Part shown: positions 12,401 to 21,375 of the stretch, one piece after another | Numbering within the stretch: position 1 is the stretch's first letter | How the letters are laid out: every line of letters begins with the position of its first letter | Origin: Luidia sarsii | Taxonomy: Eukaryota; Echinodermata; Asteroidea; Paxillosida; Luidiidae | Assembly (NCBI GenBank): GCA_949987565.1 | Contig: OX465111.1 | Location: 17,086,359-17,150,358 of the forward strand | Direction of reading: 5' to 3' | Length of the DNA stretch: 64,000 bases | Program-made: the position numbers and the translations under genes | Notes under the pieces: generated by a model | The model's database searches: none | Seen by the model: only the letters and a program-made list of their open reading frames with translations | Told to the model about the DNA's origin: nothing

Positions 12401-15400
12401 AAAATAAAAAAAAATCGAAAAATTGGCAAAGGGTACTTTGCCTGGACCAGGGGCCAATTTCCCAGTGGCCGATTTCGGTGTGTGATGGATTTCAGACTTA
12501 GCGATCAATTGTGGCGCTTGCAATGATCGCTAAGCATAAGTGAAATCGGCCCCAGGACCTGAACCTGAGACCTCTGGATTAACATACCAGTGCTCTTCCA
12601 TCTAACGGCCTATGTATCTCACCCTTCATCCCCCACAATAAACCCCCCCCCCCCTCCCCAAACCAGCCCGGACGTCCAAGAGCCGCCGTTCCTCGGACAT
12701 CATCAGCATGCTGGTGAACATCTACGGGAGCCGGGAGCTGTTTGTCAACGAGTACCGGGGACTGCTGGCCGACCGCATCCTGACCGGCTTCAACTACGAC
12801 ACGGCCCGGGAGCTGCGCTACCTGGAGCTGCTCAAGCTGTGCTTTGGCGAGTCGCAGCTGCACCACTGCGAGGTCATGCTCAAGGATGTGGCCGACTCGC
12901 GGCGCTGCAACGCCCACATCACCTCCCTGGCCCGGGAGGGGTCGGAGGTCGGCAGCGGGGCCGAGACCGACAAGGTGATGCTTCGCAGGGCATTTAAAAA
13001 GATAATAAAAAATTATGCATATTCGCACCCAAAACAAGGCTATAAACACACTCAAGGTTAAGGGCTAGAGGAAATACCTAAGGAGATAGGGAGGGACTCA
13101 GGAAGGCTGGAAAATTTGCCCAAAACAAGGCTATGAAGCCAATCAAGGTTAAGGGCTAAGGAAAGATGGAGATAGAGAGGGACTCGGGAAGGCTGGAAAA
13201 TTTGCCCAAAACAAGGCTACAAAGCCATTCAAGGTTAAGGGCTGAGGAAAGATGGAGATAGGGACGGACTCAGGAAGGCTGGAAAATTTGCCCCAAACAA
13301 GGCTATGAAGCCACTCAAGGTTAAGGGCTGAGGAAAGATGGAGATAGGGACGGACTCAGGAAGGCTGGAAAATTTGCCCCATACAAGGCTATAAAGCCAC
13401 TCAAGGTTAAGGGCTGAGGAAAGATGGAGATAGGGACGGACTAAGGAAGGCTGGAAAATTTGCCCAAAACAAGGCTATGAAGCCACTCAAGGTTAAGGGC
13501 TGAGGAAAGATGGAGATAGGGACGGACTCAGGAAGGCTGGAGATAGGAATTGACATTCCTCTTAAAAACGGGCTAAATTTATCTATGCAGACTTGCCCAA
13601 AATAAGGCTACAAAGCCACTCAAGGTTAAGGGCTTAAGGAAAGAAGGAGATAGAGAGGGGACTCAGAAAGGCTGGAGACAGGAATTGACATTCTCTCTTA
13701 AAAAGAGCAAGATCGTTGGCTGGGGGAAAACATGAACCAGGAAGGGAATTCCAGAGAGAATGAACAGTTTGTACTTTATGCTGGGTGCTTTGCCTAATTG
13801 CCTACTGAAATAATACAGGCAGGTTGAGCGGAGTTTGAACCTCTGCCCGCGATTCGCACTACGACCATTTTCACTGACAACTTAATACAAGACTGCCCTG
13901 TAGACGATCAGTCGACGCTCAATTGGAAATATTGGCTTGGTTTGTCCCCCAGGAGTTAGACTTCAACGCGATGATCCTGTCGGCTCAGTTCTGGCCCAAC
14001 CTGAAGGAGGAGAAACTGAAGATCCCCGAGGAGATCGAAAAGGCCATGGAGGGGTACACCAAGTCCTATCAGGTACTGATGCCTTGAGCTCCCAATGGCA
14101 TCTTCTGTCTTTTACTGATAGAATGATTGTGAAGTTAATACAAAAACTGTTGTAACACTGACTAAAATGACCTGGAATACATAAATCTCAAAAGTTAAGA
14201 GGGCCTGACCTTTCGATCCTAGCAGGACCTTTCTTTGCCTTTGAGAAATGTCCTGCTAGGATCGAAACGTCAGGCCCTCTAATTTTTGAGACTTATACCA
14301 CTTATTGTCTGAGATCTGTTCATCTGTCTTTCTGTCTGTGTGTCTGTCTGTCTGTCTATCTGGCCATCTCTCTATCTCTCTTCCTGTCTGTCTGCTATTT
14401 ATTGTCTGTCTCTCCAGCTCTCTGTCTTTCTTCCCGTATGTCTGTCTGTCTGTCTGTCATTTTTTTCTGTCTCAGTATCTCCATGACTCCATCTGCCTGT
14501 GTCTCTGCCACCGTCTATCTCTTTGTCTGTCTACCTGTCTGTCTGCCTGCTATTTTCTCTGTCTCTGTCTCTCTATCTGCCTGTTTCTGTCTGTCTCTCC
14601 AGCTCTCTGTCTTTCTTTCTGTCTGTCTGTCTGTCTGTCTGTCATTTTTTCTGTCTCAGTATCTCCATGACTCCATCTGCCTGTCTCTCTGCCACCCTCT
14701 ATCTCTTTGTCTGTTTACCTGTCTGTCTGCCTGTCTGACTGTCTGATAGCCGCTGCAGAATCCACAGGTGCGTGCGCTCACGTGCCTGTGTCCTGTTTCC
14801 CTGCCAGGTCCTGAAGGGCATGCGCACGCTCAACTGGAAGACCAACCTGGGCCTGGTCACCTTGGAGCTGGAGCTGAAGGACCGCAAGCTGAGCCTGTCC
14901 GTCTCCCCCATCCATGCCACCATCATCACGCACTTCCAGACCAAAGGTAGCCGAGCACAGAGTGGTTAAAGGGGAATGAAACCCAGAGAAAAATGTTGGC
15001 TTATCTGATTGGGTGTTAAAAACAACCTACAATTACCCATGTGCTACTCACCTACGAGTTTCATAAAGAGGGAAAAATCATGGAATTCGGTGGTCGAATT
15101 CACGTTCCCGCACACTGCCATCTTTTTGAATGGGTATAACATCGCAACGGAAAACTCCCGCATGGGCCAGGACGGTTGTACCCCTACTACATGTACCCCT
15201 ACTATTTGTGTGTGTGTAGAGGACTGTATACCACAACATACCACAGGCAAAGGTTAATTGTGGTTTCAATGCCAGTTAGGGTTAATGACTCGAAGGCGCG
15301 CGCATTCCGTTCCGCGTACATCCGGCGTGAATTGAACGCTGACCGGCAAAAAGCACTCGACTGAAAAATCTCTACAGGCTACTCAATGTCTGTGCCTCTG

Positions 15401-18400
15401 ACACCACGCTGTGAACTCCCCCCCCCCCCCGGCAGGCAAGTGGACGGTGGAGGAGCTGAGTGCGGCCATGCAGGTGCCCGTGACGGCGCTGCGCCGCAAG
15501 ATGGCCTTCTGGCAGAGCCAGGGCGTGGTCCGGGAGGAGGGCACCGACACCTTCGTGCTGATCGAGGAGCAGCGGGGCGGGCGCGGCACGCAGCAGGAGA
15601 TGATCATCCTGGACAGCGACGAGGAGACGGAGTCCGCCATGGCCTCGGCCCAGGACCAGCAGGAGGAGGAGCTGCAGGTGCGTGTGCTTGGAGTCAACGA
15701 GAGGTTTTTTTTTTTTTTTTTTTTTTTACCCGTATGGACGGAACGAGCGCTGTGCGCTTGGTGCTCTTTGCTCGATTGCCTGCTGATTAACCACTTCGCG
15801 CCGGGGGGGGTTTTCAGCGCCGATGACCGCCATACGGGGGTTTTTGAACAATGCATCATTTTTAAATCTTGCTAAAACAATCGGAACAATATATTTCTGT
15901 GAAATAAATCGATAAGGGTATACTATGGGTACAAGAGAGTAAAACCTGGCACAATTCGGACGTCGTTGTGGCCTTTGTCAAGAGATTATCCGTTCGAAAA
16001 AGGGCCCTTTGTGCGTCGTCAATGAACCGTAACGGACGTGTGTGTGTGGGTGCGTGTACGCTGCTGACAATCCCTGACCGCAGACTCCAGCCTCCACTCC
16101 AGGCAGTCAAATCTTCGAGTTGGTCGGCCACAAACGAGCGTACAGATTATGGTAAAGAATGTGGGGGGAATTCCAATGCCAGACCGACGACCGTTGGGCT
16201 GTGTGGCATGCAAAGACAATGTCCCCCGCGTGCTTTCAGCTGCAGCGCGGTATCCCTCGATCCTCCACAGTAAAAGTCCCACAATTGCACAATTACTGCT
16301 GCTAATCTTGCAATTCATGTGGCAACTTGCGTCAAAAAGGGTCTTTGTACTGATTCATATTGCTTTGTTCTAAGCTGAAAAGAGTCTTTGTTTAGAATGT
16401 GGACAAAAGTGGTGCCCGGATTCGGAGGGCCCCGTTGCAAAGGCAATCCAATTGACCTCCGGATTCGGAGGTCCCGGCGCGAAGTGGTTAAAGGAGAAGG
16501 TCATTCAAACATAAAAAAAAATGACCGGGAAATTTTTTTAATTTTGTTTTTTGGAAAAAATGGCAAAGAAAACTATGATGGGACTTGACCCTGAGATGTC
16601 TAGTTTTGTTAGTTTTTTATACCAGTGCTCTTATCACCTGCTGATTAAAGGAGGTCATTCAAACAAATGAAGAAAAAAAATGACTGGGGACTCTGGTATT
16701 AAAAAACAAATTGAAAAATGGAAAAGGAAACTCTGATTGAATTGGAACTTGACCCTGAGATGTCTAGTTTTTGTATACCAGCGCTCTTACCACCTGCTGA
16801 GAAAAGGAGAAGGTCATTCAAACAAATAAAGAAAATCAAAAACTGACTGGGAAATTTGGTTAGACAATTTTTGAAAAAATGGCAAAGAAAACTCTGATTG
16901 AACCGGGACTTGAACCTGAGATGTCTAGTTTTTGTATACCAGCGCTCTTACCACCTGCTGAGAAAAGGAGAAGGTCATTCAAACAAATAAAGAAAATCAA
17001 AAACTGACTGGGAAATTTGGTTAGACAATTTTTGAAAAAATGGCAAAGAAAACTCTGATTGAACCGGGACTTGAACCTGAGATGTCTAGTTTTTGTATAC
17101 CAGCGCTCTTACCACCTGCTGAGAAAGGAGAAGGTCTTTCAAATAAATGAAGAAAATCAAAAACTGACTGGGAAATTTGGTTAGAAAGATTTTGAAAAAT
17201 GGCAAAGAAAACTCTGATTGAACCGGGACTTGAACCTGAGATGTCTAGTTTTTGTATACCAGTGCTCTTACCACCTGCTGAGAAAAGGAGAAGGTCTTTC
17301 AAATAAATGAAGAAAAACAGAAACTGACTGGGAAATTTGGTTAGAATTTTGTTTCAAAAAATGGCAAAGAAAACTCTGATTGAACCGGGACTTGAACCTG
17401 ATATGTCTAGTTTTGTATACCAGCGCTCTTACCACCTGCTGAGAAAAGCAGAAGGTTATTCAAACAAATGAAGAAAAACAAAAACTGACTGGGAAATTTT
17501 GTTAGAAATTTTTTGAAAAATGGCAAAGAAAACTCAGATTGGACTGGGACTTGACCCTGAGATGTCTAGTTTTTGTATACCAGCGCTCTTACCACCTGCT
17601 GAGAAAAGAAGAAGGTCATTCAAACAAATGGAGAAAAACAAAAACTGACTGGGAAATTTAGAAGAAAAAAAATTAAAAAATGGCAAAGAAAACTCTGATT
17701 GGACTGGAACTTGACCCTGAGATGTCTAGTTTTTGTATACCAGCGCTCTTACCACCTGCTGAGAAAAGGAGAAGGTCATTCAAACAAATAAAGAAAATCA
17801 AAAACTGACTGGGAAATTTGGTTTGACAATTTTTGAAAAAATGGCAAAAAACTCAGATTGGACCGGGACTTGAACCTGAGATGTCTAGTTTTGTATACCA
17901 GCGCTCTTACCACCTGCTGAGAAAAGGAGAAGGTCTTTCAAATAAATGAAGAAAAACAGAAACTGGCTGGGAAATTTGGTTAGAATTTTGTTTCAAAAAA
18001 TGGCAAAGAAAACTCTGATTGGACTGGGACTTGACCCTGAAATTTCTAGTTTTGTATACCAGTGCTCTTACCACCTGAGCTATCCAGCCCTTAGATGGTG
18101 GCCTTCCCAAATAGTCAACTAGTCTTTGGCACACCATTGCTCTTACCATCTGAGCTATCCAGCCCTTAGATGGTGGCCTTCCCAAATAGTCAACTAGTCT
18201 TTGGCACACCAGTGCTCTTCCATCTTTGCTATCCAGCCCTTAGATGGTGGCCTTCCCAAATAGTCAACTAGTCTTTGCCAGTCAGAACCATTTATCAACC
18301 ATTAATTGAACACACTTTATGCCCTTTTTGCTGGGCACCCAATGAAGTGCTATTAGTAGATTCTGTGTCTTGAGATGGCCGATAGAAGCAGTTGATCATA

Positions 18401-18669
18401 CACCAGCAACTGGCAATCACTCAATTTTTATTCATTTTCTTTTGTTCTCTTTGCAGGTGTTCTGGTCCTACATCGTGGGCATGCTGACCAATCTAGAGTC
18501 GCTGAGTCTGGAGCGGATCTACTCCATGCTCAAGATGTTTGCTATGCAGGGTCCCTCCACCTCGGAGTTTCCCGAGCACAAGCTCCGGCAGTTTCTCGAC
18601 CACAAAGTCCGGGAGCAGCTCCTGGTGTACTCGGCCGGGGTGTACCGTCTGCCCAAAAGCGAAACGTGA
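6407..18669 (+). CDS. ANAPC2: Anaphase-promoting complex subunit 2 (cullin-like APC2), complete, 11 coding exons
   Basis: Coding exons: 6407-6496, 7427-8091, 9225-9357, 10040-10337, 10900-11017, 11958-12133, 12667-12974, 13953-14072, 14808-14946, 15436-15677, 18457-18669. They sum to 2502 nt, all junctions keep phase, giving 833 aa. APC2 is the cullin scaffold of the APC/C ubiquitin ligase; with the RING subunit APC11 it forms the catalytic core that marks cyclins and securin in mitosis. Seen: N-terminal repeat part with LLEEW (exon 2), a C226/C229/C236/C238 cluster, conserved blocks CRGEFE, LLHPGVNT, RALRVLDPS, SRRSSDII, FVNEYRGLLADR, EVMLKDVADSRR and MRTLNWK, then a C-terminal winged-helix (WHB) ending LVYSAGVYRLPK, the part known to contact the E2 UBE2C. 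Odd: a Gly-rich run and an acidic run in exon 2 (residues about 184-225). No AATAAA is evident in the first 800 bp after the stop. Confidence 0.97.
7060..7262. mobile_element. TTAA-flanked foldback MITE in ANAPC2 intron 1
   Basis: Arms of about 53 bp starting AGTTTACGCAGTGGCTG and ending with the reverse complement are almost perfect. TTAA lies at both ends (7060-7063 and 7259-7262). It is non-coding and is followed by a fragment of the hairpin-A family (gcagtttgcaacatttttg). Confidence 0.7.
7427..8091 (+). CDS. ANAPC2: ANAPC2 exon 2 (residues 31-252)
   Basis: Acceptor ttgcactgcag, donor gtgagt, ends in phase 2. It encodes the N-terminal cullin-repeat part (GMGSLLEEWYSDTLQ, like human HSVLEEWFVEVLQ). 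It then has a Gly run, an acidic DSDEDADD/EEEEEED stretch and the cysteine cluster CAGC...CCC, whose spacing matches human CAGC...CWC; a zinc-binding module has been described at this place in human APC2 (from memory). Very GC-rich, with a 284-codon antisense open frame that is only a shadow. Confidence 0.95.
8124..8491. mobile_element. MITE related to the CAACATTGG family, ANAPC2 intron 2
   Basis: Inverted ends AAAGGCCCAATACAACA / TGTTGTATTGGGCCTTTAA. The right flank is TTAA and the left is ATAA, probably mutated. It starts about 30 bp after the exon 2 donor. Confidence 0.6.
8640..9175 (-). mobile_element. tRNA-derived SINE interrupted by a MITE
   Basis: gaaaactgactgggaactttt, ctgagctatccaacccttt, ccagggatcacacccc, then the MITE at 8908-9146, then tggctacagcag. 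The tRNA-like head is partly lost. Confidence 0.55.
8908..9146. mobile_element. CCAATTTCATAGAG MITE inserted in a SINE, ANAPC2 intron 2
   Basis: Inverted ends GGCCCAATTTCATAGAG and CTCTATGAAATTGGACC. It splits the SINE motif aacctg|gctacagcag seen intact at 9793. A CTG on each side is compatible with a 3-bp duplication. Confidence 0.6.
9225..9357 (+). CDS. ANAPC2: ANAPC2 exon 3 (residues 253-296)
   Basis: Acceptor ccgaccctcag, donor gtatgc. The split codon completes LHALGLLERV, matching human LHRLSLLERV. It also carries DTKCRGEFETSY, matching human EDRCRGEYERSF. Confidence 0.93.
9440..9655. repeat. Hairpin-B element in ANAPC2 intron 3
   Basis: Inverted ends with ggtttgcatggtggaaatacc and ggtgacgccatgta, inner arms ending in cgaaacgttgagttacc. 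The CTGANGA box is lost (ctgactac). Confidence 0.6.
9711..9970 (-). mobile_element. SINE body fragments in ANAPC2 intron 3
   Basis: Two pieces share gcagct.(a/c)ggggatcacacag and gtggatgcagc, separated by an inverted aaactgactgggaac motif. Both lie within 330 bp of exon 4. Confidence 0.5.
10040..10337 (+). CDS. ANAPC2: ANAPC2 exon 4 (residues 297-396)
   Basis: Acceptor tttttcctgcag, donor gtccgt (weak after GT), phase 1 at the end. It begins WLSTKVVKWLNLVF and ends ETRLLHPG. The block YANLRIRELFNIIVEFPDS corresponds to human YASLRIEELFSIVRDFPDS. Confidence 0.94.
10900..11017 (+). CDS. ANAPC2: ANAPC2 exon 5 (residues 396-435)
   Basis: Acceptor ttgccttcctag, donor gtgagt. It encodes GVNTDDILTQYISSIRALRV and on to PVRKYLR, a close match to the human segment between LLHPG and RTREDTV. 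The following intron is filled by the 21-bp minisatellite. Confidence 0.94.
11083..11850 (+). repeat. 21-bp minisatellite in ANAPC2 intron 5 (~36 units)
   Basis: The unit cctagtagtgccttgtggaga has variants gatacc, cagtagg and gtagaga. Because 21 is a multiple of 3 and the unit has no stop, long open frames appear on both strands; they are not genes. It ends in gactaggtctccacagggaaa, a piece of the dispersed element at 21.05 and 55.3 kb. Confidence 0.9.
11958..12133 (+). CDS. ANAPC2: ANAPC2 exon 6 (residues 435-494)
   Basis: Acceptor gggttcctgcag, donor gtgaga. It encodes TREDTVRCIVSSLTD, then an acidic linker EQEDEDHQEWQPDPIDADP equivalent to the human EDWVPDPVDADPG linker. Confidence 0.94.
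12160..12350. mobile_element. GGCTTAGGCTCGGGC MITE fragment overlapping the start of ANAPC2 intron 6
   Basis: cttcgggctcgggcttcgtct, then ttgaaggtttgctgggcttg and gaccgaagcctaagc; starts about 30 bp after the exon 6 donor. Confidence 0.5.
12545..12608 (-). mobile_element. tRNA-like SINE head near ANAPC2 exon 7
   Basis: The minus strand gives an A-box-like gttagatggaagagcac and a B-box-like ggtctcaggttcaggtc. Ends about 60 bp before exon 7. Confidence 0.45.
12667..12974 (+). CDS. ANAPC2: ANAPC2 exon 7 (residues 494-596)
   Basis: Acceptor is a C-rich tract ending aaaccag; donor gtgatg is weak. It encodes the start of the cullin-homology part: SRRSSDIISMLVNIYGSREL, FVNEYRGLLADRILTGF, ELLKLCFGESQLHHCEVMLK. 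The tail TSLAREGSEVGSGAETDK is a variable loop. The donor was chosen because it joins in phase to ELDFNAMILS of exon 8. Confidence 0.93.
13030..13700 (-). repeat. 86-bp tandem array derived from a LINE 3'UTR, ANAPC2 intron 7
   Basis: The anchor aaggttaagggct recurs at 13054, 13145, 13231, 13317, 13403, 13489 and 13622 (mostly 86-bp steps). The unit caaggctatgaagccactca...gactcaggaaggctgg is the same sequence found once in the LINE fragment at 34962. Confidence 0.8.
13520..13800 (-). mobile_element. LINE 3' end in ANAPC2 intron 7
   Basis: The minus strand near 13660-13760 encodes WNSLPGSCFPPANDLALF then KREC, a relative of the 35-kb fragment with the WNSLP motif intact. Its 3'UTR passes straight into the 86-bp array upstream. 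Confidence 0.65.
13953..14072 (+). CDS. ANAPC2: ANAPC2 exon 8 (residues 597-636)
   Basis: Acceptor tttgtcccccag, donor gtactg, phase 0 on both sides. It encodes ELDFNAMILSAQFWPNLKEE then KLKIPEEIEKAMEGYTKSYQ, matching human AVILSSEFWPPFKDEKLEVPEDI. Confidence 0.94.
14136..14302. repeat. Hairpin-A element, subfamily 2, ANAPC2 intron 8
   Basis: gttaatacaaaaactgttgt tail, then palindrome arms agagggcctgacctttcgat and atcgaaacgtcaggccctct. Confidence 0.6.
14310..14750 (+). repeat. TCTG microsatellite, ANAPC2 intron 8
   Basis: Runs of tgtctgtctgtc with a higher-order repeat of about 200 bp (tctcagtatctccatgactcc twice). Ends about 60 bp before exon 9. Confidence 0.85.
14808..14946 (+). CDS. ANAPC2: ANAPC2 exon 9 (residues 637-683)
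   Basis: Acceptor tttccctgccag, donor gtagcc, phase 1 at the end. It encodes VLKGMRTLNWKTNLGLVTLE and SVSPIHATIITHFQTK, matching human LKAMRTLSWKHTLGLVTMD and the VTPVQAVILLYFQ strand of the cullin fold. A TTAA-flanked T2-like element starts 20 bp after this exon. Confidence 0.94.
14966..15185 (+). mobile_element. One-ended copy of the TTAA/T2-like element, ANAPC2 intron 9
   Basis: It begins TTAAAGGGGAATGAAACCC and follows the left arm of the 45.3-kb element through acctacgagtttcataaag and ggaattcggtggtcgaatt. No matching right arm is seen before exon 10, so it is truncated. Its terminus fits TTAAAGGRR exactly. Confidence 0.7.
15436..15677 (+). CDS. ANAPC2: ANAPC2 exon 10 (residues 683-763)
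   Basis: Acceptor is a 15-C run ending ggcag; donor gtgcgt. It encodes a winged-helix segment KWTVEELSAAMQVPVTALRR and then the linker IILDSDEETESAMASAQDQQ leading into the WHB domain (human VLIDSDDESDSGMASQADQ). Confidence 0.94.
15787..16491. mobile_element. TTAA-flanked piggyBac-like non-autonomous element in ANAPC2 intron 10
   Basis: Left end TTAACCACTTCGCGCCGGG and right end CCGGCGCGAAGTGGTTAA are inverted copies with TTAA outside. About 700 bp, with no recognisable transposase. The TTAACC..TT terminus resembles piggyBac-like elements, but family assignment is tentative. Confidence 0.65.
16500..18300 (-). repeat. Tandem array of SINE heads in ANAPC2 intron 10 (10 x ~160 bp, then 3 x ~75 bp)
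   Basis: The anchor ccacctg recurs at 16634, 16790, 16951, 17112, 17271, 17432, 17592, 17752, 17910 and 18071 (spacing 156-161). Each unit has, on the minus strand, ggtggtaagagcgctggtat and ctcaggttcaagtcccg, a tRNA A and B box, plus aaactgactgggaaattt. From 18071 the period changes to ~75 bp (ctgagctatccagccctta). Confidence 0.8.
18457..18669 (+). CDS. ANAPC2: ANAPC2 exon 11 (residues 764-833, stop)
   Basis: Acceptor ttctctttgcag, stop TGA. It encodes the WHB domain: VFWSYIVGMLTNLESLSLER, IYSMLKMF, LVYSAGVYRLPK. The last residues SET are slightly different from human NCS. It is separated from exon 10 by a 2.8-kb intron full of repeats. Confidence 0.96.
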   Translation: MFWSYIVGMLTNLESLSLERIYSMLKMFAMQGPSTSEFPEHKLRQFLDHKVREQLLVYSAGVYRLPKSET

Positions 18670-18739
18670 CCCCCAAGTCCCATCTCCCCTCCCTCCCTCT
18701 CCTCCTCCCTCGCTTGCAAAGTTGTAATACACTAATAGA

Positions 18740-18965
18740 GGCCCTTTACAACATTGGTAAAGGTCAAAAGATTGCCACAGTTTGTGTGTTAAAGGGATAA
18801 CACAACATTGGTCGAGGTCAGAGAATAGCATCCATACATTGTCTGATCCAACATAATGCATGAAATAGCACACCTGTGAACATTTCAGCTCAATCCGCCA
18901 ACCGAGTCTCGAGAAAATAGTGATAAAAAAAACAGCTTCATTTGTTTTGCTTAAAAAATGAAGCA
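18740..18965. mobile_element. Degenerate CAACATTGG-family fragment 3' of ANAPC2
   Basis: Two close starts, ggccctttacaacattgg and ttaaagggataacacaacattgg, are followed by the gatccaacataatgcatgaa body also seen at 530-600. It may overlap the ANAPC2 3'UTR. Confidence 0.5.
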
Positions 18966-19369
18966 TTCAACAAATTGTTCCAAATTGTTTTTCCAAAACA
19001 AAAATGCATTATAAAAAAAAATGCATTATAATTTATGCAAGGTCTCATGCAGTTGAGAAGTGCAAAAAATTGTTCTGAAAAAAAGTTGAGATCTGAGGTT
19101 TTTCAAAAACAAAATTTCCTTTGACTTTTTTATTTGCATTATGATTTATGCAAGGTCACATGCAGTTGACATGTGTATTCCCAGTAACCACAGGCAACAG
19201 ATAATAGATGATTGGTGATGGGTAATTCCTCCAAGGATTACATGGAAGACGCTCTTTACCCTGCATTCACTTTGAATACTGTCGTGAGCTGTCGTTTTAT
19301 TGTGTCTCTATCTTGAGCAAAAAAAACGATGTCAAGAAGCCCTGACGTTTTGATCCTAGCAGATTCTGC

Positions 19370-19626
19370 ATTTGTGACCCGGCACATTATAATGAGGAAT
19401 AACCCCAACTTTTGAGATTTTGAGATGTTCTAATGATGTGAAAGAGTGTACCATTAGCTTTCAAATGATATCAAAATTGCCTCCAATACATTAACTTTCC
19501 GAAAATACAAAAATAAAATAAAATTGATTTGTAATCAAATTGAGAAGATACTATGACTTTAGGCGTTGTTTACTCGAAAAGTGTTTTGCTGGGATATTCT
19601 TCATGTCGCTGTGCCAGGTCACATTT
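19370..19626. mobile_element. GTGACCCGGCAC MITE, short form (~250 bp)
   Basis: ATTT duplication at both ends. It lacks the central 200 bp of the long form. It supplies the first AATAAA-like words after ANAPC2 (about 19505). Confidence 0.7.
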
Positions 19627-20034
19627 GAGAAAGGTCCTGTCAGGTCCTTTTAGGATCGGAAATGTCATGTCCTTTGCAATTTGCGAGATTCTGGTTTTTT
19701 GGTCATTTGAAGTCAGTGAGCGGTTTGCGACTTATTTTGTAGTACATGTACTTGGAATAAACTCCAGTGGCTTCAAATATATATGTGACTCTCTCGTTGA
19801 GGCTGATGCTGTACTTTTCTTGTTCATAAACAATTTCTAAAGCAAAGCTAAAGTTGAATGTCTGTAGTTTTGATAGTTGTCATTTATGAATTTAAGAAAA
19901 CAGTTAATACTCGCGCCCCGAAGTAAATGTTTGGTTTAAACAAAAGGCGCTAAGAACAATCCGATATTTTTTTCCCAGGAATTTTTTCTTTCACTTCGGT
20001 CAACTCTCATCTCTCAGTCAAATTCACTGTTTCC

Positions 20035-20550
20035 ATTTCCCTCCCTCTACCTCTCCTTTTTTTCTCCCCCTCCCTATCTTTTCATCTCCACCTCCCCTCT
20101 CTCTCCTCTTCCCCTCCCTCCATTTTCCTACCCTCTCCTCTGCCTCTGCCTCTGCCTATGCCTATGCCTCTGCCTCTGCCTCTGCCTCTCCCTCTGCCTC
20201 TCCCTCTGCCTCAGCCTCTCCCTTTCCCTCTCCCTCTCCCGCTGCCTCTGCCTCTCCCTCTGTCTCTTTCTGTCTCTGCCTCTGCCTCTCGATTCTCTGC
20301 CCTCCCCCATCCTTCTCCCTCTCCCTCTCCCTCTGCCTCTCCCTCTGCCTCTCCCTCTTCCTCTTCCTGTGCTTCTGCCTCTGCCTCTTCCTCTCCCTCT
20401 CCCTCTCCCTCTCCCTCTCCCTCTTCCTCTTCCTGTGCTTCTCCCTCTGCCTCTTCCTCTCTCTCTGCCTCTCCCTCTGCCTCTCCCTCTGCCTCTCGAT
20501 TCCATTCCCTCCCCCATCCTTCTCCCTCTCCTTTCACACTCCCTCTCTCG
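20035..20550 (+). repeat. Pyrimidine-rich hexamer repeat (ctctgc/ctctcc)
   Basis: Almost pure C/T with scattered G on the plus strand; all frames are open, hence spurious long ORFs on both strands. Confidence 0.9.
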
Positions 20551-20559
20551 TTACCATAT

Positions 20560-21049
20560 CGCGGTTATTAAATTCATGCCACGGTTTTCTGCGCGTATGT
20601 TTCTATTTTTTGCAGGCATGTACGTGCATGTACTGCACGTGAACATTATTTTAGTACATACATGTATGTAAATGTACACGTGTAGTGTATTGTAATTGAG
20701 TCTAGTGCTCCATTGGGTTGTGTTTGATTCCAATCGATTGTTGACTGCGAAGGTTGAAGTTGAAGTACATCTTTCGACTTTACTTAATCGAAGGCTTACC
20801 ATTTAATTCGAGAAGATGATATTGTTTCGGCCAAAAGGTGGGTTGTAGGCCTAGACTCCGCAGGCTGTGCACGTCAGGCATCGATAAAGGGTGAACTGTG
20901 CATTTTCTGCCTTTTGATTATAATATGCTACATTTGTGTATAAATCACTCCATTAATTATGTTATGAGAAAGATCTTGCTAAAGGATCAACATATCGAGA
21001 TGTGGCCTTCGGTTACTGAAGTCAATGAACAGTGAGGGCGTGAACCTAG
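20560..21049. other. No gene seen
   Basis: Unique-looking AT-rich sequence with a few tgtacatg words. Confidence 0.5.
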
Positions 21050-21375
21050 CGCCTGGTGGAGACCTATAGTCCGATAGGTTGAATAGGTCTACACAGGGAA
21101 ATTGTAAAGGTGAATAGGTCTCCACATGGATTTCACAAAACTGATATTTGGAAATAACTCAAAAACGGAAAAATTGTGATGGTTAAGAATCCGTCGCAAA
21201 TTGAAGTGTTACATATAAGGAACATACGGTCCAAATTTCTACCCAGGAAAGTGAATGTGGTTGAATTGAAATGGGAGCATTTTTAAAACATCGTTTCTCA
21301 CTCGGTTGTATACGATATACTGCACGATAACAAAGCAATGTCTCCACAACGAATACAAAAATCGGTATGTGTTAC
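21050..21375 (+). repeat. Dispersed element with gtggagacctat start, copy 1
   Basis: tggtggagacctatagtccg, gaataggtct.cacagggaaa, actgatatttggaaataact, then gcatttttaaaacatcgttt. Shares about 300 bp with 55299-55600. Confidence 0.65.

Noticed and set aside
14310..14746. Cys/Leu/Ser-rich open frames
   Set aside because: TCTG microsatellite inside ANAPC2 intron 8.
20128..20571. Arg/Gly-rich and Pro/Leu-rich frames
   Set aside because: Translation of a hexamer simple repeat on both strands.
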